From: Fen-178 sp049516835
GTDB taxonomy: Bacteria; Acidobacteriota; Terriglobia; Bryobacterales; Bryobacteraceae
Direction: 5' to 3'
DNA length: 64,000 bases
NCBI GenBank assembly: GCA_049516835.1
Contig: JBEKSR010000001.1
Span: forward strand, 62,001 to 126,000
The translations under genes were made by a program, and so were the position numbers. Shown here piece after piece: positions 51,847-59,017 of the stretch (position 1 is its first letter; the number at the start of each line of letters is the position of its first letter). The notes under the pieces were generated by a model. It was not told the DNA's origin and made no database searches. It was given only the letters and a program-made list of their open reading frames with translations.

Positions 51847-52970
51847 CCGATGGACTCCTCACGCACAGTGATGGCGCGGATGTAGTCGTGGTCGAGCGCG
51901 TAGCCAAAACCCGGCTCGTCGCGAACGGCGATGGTGCCCCGCGGCGTGGTTTCGACGGCCGGCTGGATGATGTCGCGCTTCCAGTACCTCTGGCTCGCCG
52001 AAACGTCGCCCGGCAGCACGAAATTCGGCAGCGTGGCCAGCGCCACGTTGTGCGCGCGCCCCACGCCCGCTTCGAGCATGCCGCCGCACCACACGGGAAT
52101 CCCCGCGGCCTGAGCCACATCGTGCACGCGTTTGGCTTCGCTGAACCCCGCCACGCGTCCCAGTTTGATGTTGATGATGCCACAAGCGCCCAGCTTGATG
52201 GCCTGCTCCGCGTGGTGCGCGGTGCGGATGCATTCGTCCAGGCAGATGGGGGTTTGGAGCTTTCGTTGCAGCTCGGCATGGTCGATGATGTCGTCGTGGC
52301 TGAGCGGCTGCTCGATCATCATCAGGTAGTAGTCGTCGAGCTGGCGAAGATGCTCCGCGTCGGCCAGCGTGTAAGCCGAGTTGGCGTCCGCCATCAGCTT
52401 GATTCCGAGGAAACGCTCCCGCACCCTCCGCACCACGTCCACGTCCCAGCCCGGCTTGATCTTGATTTTAATGCGCTGGTACCCGGCGGCCAGCTCGCGC
52501 TCGATCTTCACGAGAAGCTGCTCGACGGTGTCTTGAATCCCGATGGAGACGCCGCAGGGAATCTCGCGCCGGGCCCAGGGGGCACCCCCGCCGCCGATCT
52601 TCTTCCACAGGGGCACGCCATCGAGACGCGCTGCGAGATCCCAGACGGCCGTTTCCAGGCCTCCGCGCGCCATGTTGTGGCCGCGGATGTGGGCCGTCAG
52701 CGGGTACACGTCCGCGGCGCTCGCGAGTTCGCGGCCCAGCACGCGCGGCGCCGCGTAATCGCGCAGGATCATCCACGCCGAGCCGGTCCACTCCTCGTTG
52801 TAGAACGGGCTTTCGCCGGCGGTCACCTCGCCCCAGCCGGACGCTCCCTCGCCCTGCGCTTCCACCAGGATGATGTGGCGCTCGGTAGTGCGCCCGAAAC
52901 TGGTTTCGAAGAAATCGACCAGCGGCATGCGGACTTGGCGCAGGGTGATGCGTTCGAGTTTCATGGCCAT
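51843..52970 (-). CDS. menC: N-succinylamino acid racemase / o-succinylbenzoate synthase (enolase superfamily)
   Basis: This is a 375-residue enzyme. Catalytic Lys168/Lys170 lie in QRIKIKIKPG, metal ligands Asp195 (MADANSAY), Glu220 (IEQPL) and Asp245 (LDECI), and the second base Lys269 in INIKLGRVAG. The set fits the NSAR/OSBS family, whose members make o-succinylbenzoate for menaquinone or racemise N-succinyl amino acids. No other men gene is near. A GNAT gene directly upstream and overlapping by 10 bases favours the racemase role, because GNAT/NSAR pairs are known from a D- to L-amino-acid pathway. Confidence 0.88.
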   Translation of the reverse strand: MAMKLERITLRQVRMPLVDFFETSFGRTTERHIILVEAQGEGASGWGEVTAGESPFYNEEWTGSAWMILRDYAAPRVLGRELASAADVYPLTAHIRGHNMARGGLETAVWDLAARLDGVPLWKKIGGGGAPWARREIPCGVSIGIQDTVEQLLVKIERELAAGYQRIKIKIKPGWDVDVVRRVRERFLGIKLMADANSAYTLADAEHLRQLDDYYLMMIEQPLSHDDIIDHAELQRKLQTPICLDECIRTAHHAEQAIKLGACGIINIKLGRVAGFSEAKRVHDVAQAAGIPVWCGGMLEAGVGRAHNVALATLPNFVLPGDVSASQRYWKRDIIQPAVETTPRGTIAVRDEPGFGYALDHDYIRAITVREESIG

Positions 52971-53710
52971 GGCTCCAAGAGGTAGATGCCCTCCGTTTGG
53001 CTGCGTTCGAAGCCGGTCACGGCGAGCCCGCGCTCGAAGGCGCGCTGGAACTTCCCGCCGTTGGTTATCTGGATTTCACGCGCGCGTCCAGGGTCTTGGC
53101 CGCGAATCCGCGCTATGTCGAAGGGGAAGACGATGCGCTCCGCCTCTTCCATGCGCCGCGCTACGGTTTCGCCCGCCAGGACGGCCCGCACGCGAGGAGA
53201 ATCGATCCACCATTCGGCGATGCAGCGGTCCGTAGGCAGCCCGCCGTAGAGGGGGCTGTCGGTGACGCCGTACTGGTTTTCGGAGTACCGCCGCACGATG
53301 GCACCCAGCCGTTGGAGGTTGAAGAACGCGTTCTTGAGCTCCAGCGGATCGAAGGTCCACTCGATCAGCTCGATTCCGCGCTCGAGAGCTTCCTCGCGCT
53401 GCCGCAGCTTGAGCCGCCGCCCGATCCCGGTATTCTGGTAGGCGGGCAGCACCCCCAGCATGTGGCTGTGCAGATACGGCCGCGGGCCCGGCTTGATGCC
53501 CGGCACGGCGATGAGGAACCCGGCCATCTCAGCGCCATCGTAAGCGCCGAACAGTTGTCCACCCACCTCTCCGGACACCACGAACGAGCGCAGGGGCAGC
53601 ATCTCGATATCGGCGAATCCCCAGATGGCCTGCTGCAAGCGGACGGCCTCCTCGAACTCGTCAAGCTGGCACAACCGGCGGATCTCGATCACCGCTTGGC
53701 TTCCTGCCAC
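52961..53710 (-). CDS. GNAT-family acyltransferase (COG3375-like)
   Basis: This is a 249-residue protein. The GNAT acyl-CoA core is LHSHMLGVLPAYQNTGIGRR, with the Q/R-x-x-G-x-G/A motif as QNTGIGRR, then LKLRQREEALERGIELIEWT and FDPLELKNAFFNLQRLGAIV. The C-terminal half is the extension typical of COG3375. By context it may be the succinyl-CoA:D-amino-acid N-succinyltransferase partner of the NSAR. That is inference from known operons, not from a motif. It overlaps mazG by 22 bases and NSAR by 10. Confidence 0.85.
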   Translation of the reverse strand: MAGSQAVIEIRRLCQLDEFEEAVRLQQAIWGFADIEMLPLRSFVVSGEVGGQLFGAYDGAEMAGFLIAVPGIKPGPRPYLHSHMLGVLPAYQNTGIGRRLKLRQREEALERGIELIEWTFDPLELKNAFFNLQRLGAIVRRYSENQYGVTDSPLYGGLPTDRCIAEWWIDSPRVRAVLAGETVARRMEEAERIVFPFDIARIRGQDPGRAREIQITNGGKFQRAFERGLAVTGFERSQTEGIYLLEPWP

Positions 53711-54483
53711 AGCGCCTCCATTTCCTCGATATTGGAATCTCGCGGTTTCCTGCCGCGCTCGGCCAGCTTGCGCTCGATGTAGCCGAAGCGCTCGCGAAAC
53801 TTGGCATTGGTTCCGCGCAGCGCCTGCTCGGGATCGACCTTCACGAACCGCGCCAGGTTCACGAGCACGAACAGCAGGTCGCCGAGCTCGTCCTCGAGCC
53901 GCACTGGCGAAGCGTTGCGCCGCGCCTCGTCGAACTCGGCCAGCTCTTCATGCAGCTTGTCGAGCACCTGCTGGGGATTCTCCCAGTCGAACCCCACGGC
54001 CGCGGCGCGCGAGGCGATTTGTTGCGCCTCCACCAGCGCCGGCAGCGCGCGCGGCACCGAGTCCAGAAGCCCGGCCTCTTCCCTGCCCTGGTCTTTCTTT
54101 TCCGCCGCCTTCACCCCGGCCCAGATGCGCTTCACATCGCCGGCCGATTCCGCCGATTCCTCCCCGAACACGTGCGGATGGCGCCGGACGAGCTTCTCAT
54201 TGATGGCGTCGAGCGCGTCCTCGATGCGGAACAGGCCCTGCTCCGAGCCCATCTGCGCATAGAAGACGGCTTGCAGCAGGAAGTCGCCCAACTCTTCGGC
54301 GAGTTCCTTCCACTCGCGCCGGTCGATGGCGTCGAGAACCTCGTAGGTCTCTTCGAGGGTGTACGGCTTGATGCTATCGAAGGTCTGCTCGCGGTCCCAC
54401 GGGCAGCCGCCCGGAGCGCGCAGCCGGGCCATGATCTCGACCAGTTTCTGGAATTTTTCGCCAGCCGTGGAATCGGTTTTCAT
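53689..54483 (-). CDS. mazG: nucleoside triphosphate pyrophosphohydrolase
   Basis: MazG hydrolyses (d)NTPs to monophosphates and pyrophosphate, for house-cleaning and ppGpp control. ATG at 54483 is chosen: KFQKLVEIMARLRAPGGCPW follows closely, as in homologues (264 residues). There are two tandem MazG domains. The first has YTLEETYEVLDAI with EELAEELGDFLLQAVFYAQ (EExxE and ExxD metal motif). The second has KLHEELAEFDEA and LEDELGDLLFVLVNLARF. A GC hairpin sits just before the ATG. It heads a run of overlapping genes. Confidence 0.95.
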   Translation of the reverse strand: MKTDSTAGEKFQKLVEIMARLRAPGGCPWDREQTFDSIKPYTLEETYEVLDAIDRREWKELAEELGDFLLQAVFYAQMGSEQGLFRIEDALDAINEKLVRRHPHVFGEESAESAGDVKRIWAGVKAAEKKDQGREEAGLLDSVPRALPALVEAQQIASRAAAVGFDWENPQQVLDKLHEELAEFDEARRNASPVRLEDELGDLLFVLVNLARFVKVDPEQALRGTNAKFRERFGYIERKLAERGRKPRDSNIEEMEALWQEAKR

Positions 54484-54486
54484 TTT

Positions 54487-54506
54487 TGGGGGAGCGATTT
54501 CCCCCA
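54487..54506 (-). promoter_or_regulatory. hairpin occupying the mazG ribosome-binding region
   Basis: TGGGGGA and TCCCCCA pair with a 6-base loop, 3 bases upstream of the mazG ATG. The G-run is the only purine-rich Shine-Dalgarno candidate and is inside the stem. Translation could be limited unless the hairpin opens. Confidence 0.45.
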
Positions 54507-54570
54507 ATGTAACACAGGGCGCCCAGCGCGCCCGCCGGCGCTTCAACGGATGCTCCAGTGGGCTCACCTG

Positions 54571-54663
54571 TCAACGAGGCCGGCGCCGCAAGGCCAGTGC
54601 CAGAGCGCCGGCGCCGAGCAAGACCAGCGAACCCGGCTCGGGACTCACCAAGAAGATCCCGGA
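54571..54663 (-). pseudogene. orphan PEP-CTERM sorting tail
   Basis: The short frame ends with VSPEPGSLVLLGAGALALAL then RRRPR and a TGA stop. This is a PEP-CTERM signal: P-E-P motif, hydrophobic helix, arginine cluster. An in-frame TAA (54664-54666) blocks it 30 codons upstream, and no secreted-protein body is attached in any frame. It is therefore the remains of a lost exported protein. Its presence implies that the lineage has or had the exosortase system. Confidence 0.65.
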
Positions 54664-54680
54664 TTAGGCCGTGCGGGGTC

Positions 54681-55589
54681 CTATGGTTGGCGCCCAGGTT
54701 GGTTTGCCGGACCTCCCCTGCCGCCTCGGCCCGGCATGCCGATGCCCGGGACCCGCGACCGCACGGCCAGCATCAGATCGTGCGGCTGGCCTTCCTTCGC
54801 ATGGCTGTAGTAGCCGACTTGCGTGCCCGGCTTGAAGAAAAAGGCGGCGCCTTGGGTGACGGGGTGGCGCACCTCTTTACCATCCGCATCGAGTCCAGCC
54901 ACCATGTCGCCCGACCCTCTCAGCAGGAAGTAGATTTCTTCCTCCGCTGGGTGATTGTGCGGAATGTTCGTCCCGCCCGGCGCGAAGTCCATGATAAAGA
55001 GGCTGTTCATCAGGTAGGCCGCGGCGAGTTTATCGCGCTGGCTGGAAGTGGCGCCCATCATCAGCTTGAACTGCGAGGTCGGGCCATGCTGACCCAGGAT
55101 CTGGAGCTGCACCTCATCCGCACTGGCCAGCATGAGCTTCGGCGTGGGCTGCACTTTCACGCCGGCGGGAATCTTGTATCCCATCACGATCGCTTTCACC
55201 GGCGCGTTCGACGAATTCGCGACGCCGTGCCTGACCCCGACGGGCAGGTACATGAAGTCATTTGCCTTTATGGGCGCCCTATCATCGCCATACAACAGCG
55301 TCCCGCTGCCTTCCTCGACGAAATAGATCTGCTCCTCGGCAGGGTAGCTCACGAGCGCGCTGGTCCCGCCGGGACCGACAGTGAGTTCACCGTACCGGGC
55401 CACGCACTTGAGTTGGTCCACGTCCTGGTCGCCAATGCCAAAAAGGGGCTTGTAGGAAGCCCCTTTGGCATTGGCCGCGGTCAGATCGTCCGGTTGCGGC
55501 TTAACGTCCGATACCTGCCGCCGCAGAAAGATCGGATCCGCGGCAAAAAGGCAACTCGAGACGGTCAAGAGAATCGTTAGTCGAGTCAT
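54681..55589 (-). CDS. secreted bicupin protein
   Basis: This protein has 302 residues from ATG at 55589; the frame is open further, but this start gives a signal-like MTRLTILLTVSSCLFA. There are two cupin barrels. The first is at about 65-140 (LVSYPAEEQIYFVEEGSGTL, LYGDDRAPIKANDFMYLPVG). The second is at about 180-270 with metal motif FAPGGTNIPHNHPAEEEIYF and GAAFFFKPGTQVGY. The tail is Gly/Arg-rich (GRGGRGGPANQ). The second barrel keeps both cupin histidines; the first lacks the first pair. The ATG is 2 bases past the stop of the enolase-superfamily gene, so they form an operon. Confidence 0.82.
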   Translation of the reverse strand: MTRLTILLTVSSCLFAADPIFLRRQVSDVKPQPDDLTAANAKGASYKPLFGIGDQDVDQLKCVARYGELTVGPGGTSALVSYPAEEQIYFVEEGSGTLLYGDDRAPIKANDFMYLPVGVRHGVANSSNAPVKAIVMGYKIPAGVKVQPTPKLMLASADEVQLQILGQHGPTSQFKLMMGATSSQRDKLAAAYLMNSLFIMDFAPGGTNIPHNHPAEEEIYFLLRGSGDMVAGLDADGKEVRHPVTQGAAFFFKPGTQVGYYSHAKEGQPHDLMLAVRSRVPGIGMPGRGGRGGPANQPGRQP

Positions 55590-55591
55590 AA

Positions 55592-57007
55592 TCAGTAATC
55601 CGATGTGCGCTCGTTTACCCAGACGCCGTCCACGTTGAAGTGCGGCCACGGCCCGCCCAAGCCTCGTCCGGTGATGCTGTCGTCCCACTTGGTGGCCGGG
55701 TCGAAGTAGCCGGGCTTCCGCAGGTGCTCTTTGACCACGGGTTCGTTGAGTTCCACGCCCAGACCGGGGGCATCCGGAACCGTGATGTAGCCTCTGTCGA
55801 TCAACGGCTGGGGCACTCCGGTGATCAGTTGCTGCCACCAGGAGAGGAAATCCACCGCATGGCATTCCATGGCAATGTACGACTGCAGCGTGGCGGCCGT
55901 ATGAACGGCGGCGATAGTGGCCAGCGGCGATCCCGCCATGTGAATGGCCGTGGGGATGCGCTCGCGGTCGAAGGCGTAGTCGGCAATCCGTTTGGTCTCG
56001 CGGCATCCTCCGGAGGTGCCGTGATCCAAATGGATAATATCGACGGCCCGATTGTCGATCAACTGCTGGAAGCCTTCCTCCAGCCCGAAACCGTCCTCGC
56101 CGGTGAGCAGCGGCGTGCTGGTATGAGCCTTGATTTCCTTGAAGTCCTTCCATCGCCAGAAGCCGCCGGTGTAGAACAGATCTTCGAGCCATGAGAGGCG
56201 GCACTTCTCGAACGTTTTGGCGGCGCGAATGCCGTCGGGGACCGTTCCGCACCGGAGGCTGGAGGCGTCCACCGCCAGCGGCTTATCCCAGCCGATGGCA
56301 TCCCGCACGGCCATGATCAACTCGGCTCCGTACTCCAGCCCTTTGTCCGTGGGGACGCCTTCGGTATCCAGATACCCCGGCTTGACGCCCACGAAGTTGG
56401 TGGTGACATCCATCTTGAAGAAGGTGAACCCTTTCTTCATACGCTCCACCATTCGTTCCCCATATTTCTTGGGGTCGGAGGTTCCGGTTGTGTCGCAATA
56501 CATCCGCGCCCGATCGCGCTTCTTATCGCCCAGCAACCGCCAGACCGGCACGCCGAAGACCTTGCCGGTGATGTCGTGCAGGGCGATATCGATGGCGCTG
56601 AAGCCGCCGCCTTGTCGTCCGGGGCCCGCGAACGGGCGTACGCTCTGGAGAATGCTCGCTATGTCCAGGGGGTTTCTTCCCACCAGCAGGGGTCTCATCG
56701 AGAGGGCCAGGTTCTCGTTGCCGGCATCGCGCACTTCGCCCAGGCCGTAGACATCCTGGTTGGTGAACATTTTGATGATGGGGTAGTCGAAATTGGCCGC
56801 AACCCGGAGCGCCCGTATGTCCGTGATTTTCAGGTCGCTGGGCGCGGAGAACTTGTTGAGGGGCCCATAGTGCACCGGCGCGCCGCGTCCGCCTCCGCCG
56901 CCTCCGGGGTTCTGGCCGCCAGTGGGTACTCGACCGGGAGTGCCCTGCTGCGCCGAGGCAGACATTGTATAGATTCCACCAAACCGCTGGCGATCGCGGC
57001 CTGGCAC
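55592..57007 (-). CDS. mandelate racemase/muconate-lactonizing-family protein with Tat signal out of frame
   Basis: The long frame (GTG at 57007, or ATG at MSASAQQG) gives about 455-471 residues. Enolase-superfamily residues are visible: FFKMDVTTNF (Lys), VDASSLR, WLEDLFY, LTGEDGFG and IIHLDHGTSGGCRETKR. These fit MR/MLE dehydratases, perhaps for a sugar acid. In another frame, from ATG at 57051, there is a clear Tat signal start (ARDLSRRAMLCQAAIASGLV). One extra base near 56975-56983 would join it to GGIYTMSASAQQG, with ASA before the cleavage site. Either a frameshift mutation or a sequence error is likely. It is followed by the bicupin gene. Confidence 0.8.
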   Translation of the reverse strand: MPGRDRQRFGGIYTMSASAQQGTPGRVPTGGQNPGGGGGGRGAPVHYGPLNKFSAPSDLKITDIRALRVAANFDYPIIKMFTNQDVYGLGEVRDAGNENLALSMRPLLVGRNPLDIASILQSVRPFAGPGRQGGGFSAIDIALHDITGKVFGVPVWRLLGDKKRDRARMYCDTTGTSDPKKYGERMVERMKKGFTFFKMDVTTNFVGVKPGYLDTEGVPTDKGLEYGAELIMAVRDAIGWDKPLAVDASSLRCGTVPDGIRAAKTFEKCRLSWLEDLFYTGGFWRWKDFKEIKAHTSTPLLTGEDGFGLEEGFQQLIDNRAVDIIHLDHGTSGGCRETKRIADYAFDRERIPTAIHMAGSPLATIAAVHTAATLQSYIAMECHAVDFLSWWQQLITGVPQPLIDRGYITVPDAPGLGVELNEPVVKEHLRKPGYFDPATKWDDSITGRGLGGPWPHFNVDGVWVNERTSDY

Positions 57008-57174
57008 AACATCGCGCGGCGGCTCAGATCTCTCGCTTGAACACGTTTCATATAGAAGTACGCCTTTCCGTTTTTGTATAGCGTCTATCCGTCCTCTGGT
57101 AAGTCGAGCACCGCAACGGCGTGCGTATGCGACTCTTGGTTACGGCCCATGTGGGCTCCGGTGCGGCGCGCCCT

Positions 57175-57412
57175 ACCGGCAGGAAACGCAATTGTCGCAC
57201 CACTTGCCCTGGTGATCAAAGTGCGGCCAGGCATCGAAGAAATCGAGGGCGGGCTTGTGAGGGGCCAGCCGCACTTCGATCTGGTTGCCGGCGGCGGAGA
57301 ACTGGGCGGCCTGGCGGACGCCGCCCTATTTGACGGCGGGTCGCGGAGGGCGCCGGCGCAGATCGCCGAGGAGCGGAGCGGCGAAGAGAGCGATCGGACG
57401 TAGACGCGGCAT
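57175..57412 (-). pseudogene. small secreted protein gene with an in-frame amber codon
   Basis: ATG at 57412 begins MPRLRPIALFAAPLLGDLRR, then TAG (57326-57328) and then, in the same frame, QAAQFSAAGNQIEVRLAPHK, PALDFFDAWPHFDHQGKWCD and NCVSCR before a second TAG. Codons of the downstream part end almost always in G or C and it has C-x2-C and other Cys/Trp residues, as a real gene would. No homologue was recognised. It lies in the 395-base gap between the enolase-type gene and the next secreted protein. Confidence 0.45.
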
Positions 57413-57446
57413 AGAGGTTCCCAGTGGGTTATCGTAAGATTGTCTC

Positions 57447-58097
57447 ATGAACCGGCTTCTCGGGGTATGCGGCCTGGCGCTTACGCTGCTGTACCCGCGC
57501 GCGCACGCTCAAGTGATCGAGTACGAGTCGAACGGTCTGAAGTATCAGACGCTTACGAAATCCGGCGTGACCATCATGTTCGCCGTTCTGCCGTCTCATC
57601 TGCACGAATACACCACCATCCAGGTAGCGGTCTCGAATGGATCCGAGGGGCCCTACGTGATCCGGCCGGAAGATTTCACTTACGTCCGCGACACCAGCGT
57701 CACTGTTCGCGCGGCGCCGGCGCGGACGGTGATTGCGATGTTGCAGCAAAAAGGCAGCGGCAGCGATGTCATCAAGCTGGTCACCAGCTATGAGGCTGGG
57801 GTTTACGGAAACCTGCACCTGAGGTCGACGACGAACGGGTATGAGCAGCGCCGGCTGGCCGCCCTCTCCATGGGTTCCACCAAGCTGAAGGCTGCGGCGA
57901 CCGCCAGCGCGCTGGCACTGGTGCAGACCAAACTGGCTCCCGGTGAATCCACCGATGGCGCGGTGTTCTTCCCCACCGAGGGCAAGCCTCTGGGGCCCGG
58001 CCGGCTGGTGGTCCGGACCAACACCGACGTCTTTGAATTCAATGAGGAACAATCCGGCGGACACGTGGTCCCGAATTCGGAGATGCCGGCACGATGA
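57447..58097 (+). CDS. hypothetical secreted protein
   Basis: This is a 216-residue protein. A signal peptide (MNRLLGVCGLALTLLYPRAH) ends AQ. The mature part is beta-rich (VIEYESNGLKYQTLTKSGVT, FAVLPSHLHEYTTIQVAVSN) with an alanine-rich helix (KLKAAATASALALVQTKLAP) and a second beta part (GRLVVRTNTDVFEFNE). The alternation suggests an immunoglobulin-like domain pair. No family was recognised. It converges with lepB copy 2, whose stop is 4 bases away. Confidence 0.65.
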   Translation: MNRLLGVCGLALTLLYPRAHAQVIEYESNGLKYQTLTKSGVTIMFAVLPSHLHEYTTIQVAVSNGSEGPYVIRPEDFTYVRDTSVTVRAAPARTVIAMLQQKGSGSDVIKLVTSYEAGVYGNLHLRSTTNGYEQRRLAALSMGSTKLKAAATASALALVQTKLAPGESTDGAVFFPTEGKPLGPGRLVVRTNTDVFEFNEEQSGGHVVPNSEMPAR

Positions 58098-58101
58098 AGC
58101 C

Positions 58102-58893
58102 CTACCGCAGCGGGTAGCCGCGGATCAGCTTGAAGGTCCGCGACCAGCGCGTCTTGGTCAGGAAGTGCGACACCACATCGATAATGTGATCGATGCCGAT
58201 GTTGCCGTTGGTGAGGTCCTGTGTAGGGGCCTCGAACGACCAGTAAATGATCAGCGGCGTGCCCTCGATATTCTCGCGCGGAACCAAACCCCAGTAGCGG
58301 CTGTCGTCCGAGTCGTCGCGATTGTCGCCCATGGCGAAGATGAAACCCGGCGGCACTACCAAGTCGCCCTGCACCACGTGGTTTTCGAGCATGTCGGCAG
58401 CTTGCGGCCGCAACGGCATATTGGGCGGCGCCGTGGGGAAATTGTCGCGGTACAGATCGGGGGAAGCGGCAGAGTGGATGGTATACGGCTCGTTAACGGG
58501 CTTGCCGTTCAGGATGAGCTGCTGGTTCACGAAGCGGATGTGGTCGCCGGGCACGCCGATGGCGCGCTTCACGTAATCCTCTTTGATATCGAGCGGGTAG
58601 CGGAACACGATGATGTCACCCCGCCGCACCTCGCGATACGGCAGCAGGTCGCGGGCGAGCGTCCCTGGAGGCGCGTAGACGAGTTTGTCCACCAGCACGT
58701 GATCGCCGATCAGCAGCGTGGCCACCATGGAGGCGCTCGGTATGACGAAGGCCTGCACCAGCGTGGTGGTGGCGAACAGCAATAGAACGATCGTAACCGT
58801 CCATTCCGCAATGAAGCCGCGGTGCACCTCGTGCGTCAGTTCCGAAAAGCCGACCCACAGGCGGCGCCACCGCTTGGTTTTCTCTGTGCCCAC
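58102..58893 (-). CDS. lepB: signal peptidase I (second copy)
   Basis: This protein also has 263 residues. A membrane anchor at about 32-50 precedes FVIPSASMVATLLIGDHVLV with catalytic Ser55. Lys109 is in YVKRAIGVPGDHIRFVNQQL. The later box is FAMGDNRDDSDDSRYWGLVP. It shares layout and many blocks with copy 1, including HRGFIAEWTVTI/QRGFIAEWTVTI and the C-terminal TKTRW...GYPL. The residues around the nucleophile differ (SASMVAT against TGSMEDT), so substrate preference could differ. It is divergent from fabD. Confidence 0.95.
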   Translation of the reverse strand: MGTEKTKRWRRLWVGFSELTHEVHRGFIAEWTVTIVLLLFATTTLVQAFVIPSASMVATLLIGDHVLVDKLVYAPPGTLARDLLPYREVRRGDIIVFRYPLDIKEDYVKRAIGVPGDHIRFVNQQLILNGKPVNEPYTIHSAASPDLYRDNFPTAPPNMPLRPQAADMLENHVVQGDLVVPPGFIFAMGDNRDDSDDSRYWGLVPRENIEGTPLIIYWSFEAPTQDLTNGNIGIDHIIDVVSHFLTKTRWSRTFKLIRGYPLR

Positions 58894-58936
58894 AGCAGTT
58901 ATTGTAACGAATGAGACGCACCCGCCGTTCGAAAGA

Positions 58937-59004
58937 CCAGGGACAGACGGATCTGTCCGCGCGGCGCGAAAAGCGCGCCTTGGGACAGATTCGTCAGTCC
59001 CCGG
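58937..59004. repeat. REP-like imperfect palindrome, copy 3 (GGGACAGACGG type)
   Basis: The left arm CCAGGGACAGACGGATCTGT faces the right arm GGGACAGATTCGTCAGTCCC plus CGG. Between them GGCGCG-AAAA-CGCGCC makes a small inner hairpin. The element fills the space between lepB copy 2 and the fabD promoter. Confidence 0.7.
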
Positions 59005-59005
59005 C

Positions 59006-59011
59006 TATAAT
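59006..59011 (+). promoter_or_regulatory. -10 box (TATAAT) immediately upstream of fabD
   Basis: A perfect TATAAT ends 6 bases before the TTG start codon. Transcription would begin at or next to the first codon, implying a leaderless or nearly leaderless fabD mRNA. No good -35 at 17 bases is visible; upstream lies the REP-like right arm. Confidence 0.45.
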
Positions 59012-59017
59012 TTTGGT

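Noticed and set aside
51843..52970. Assignment of this enzyme purely as MenC for menaquinone
   Set aside because: No other men gene is near, and the GNAT neighbour fits the amino-acid racemase role at least as well. Both are kept in the call.
57326..57328. In-frame TAG as a pyrrolysine codon
   Set aside because: Nothing else points to pyrrolysine use and the small frame lacks a known family. A simple nonsense mutation is more likely.
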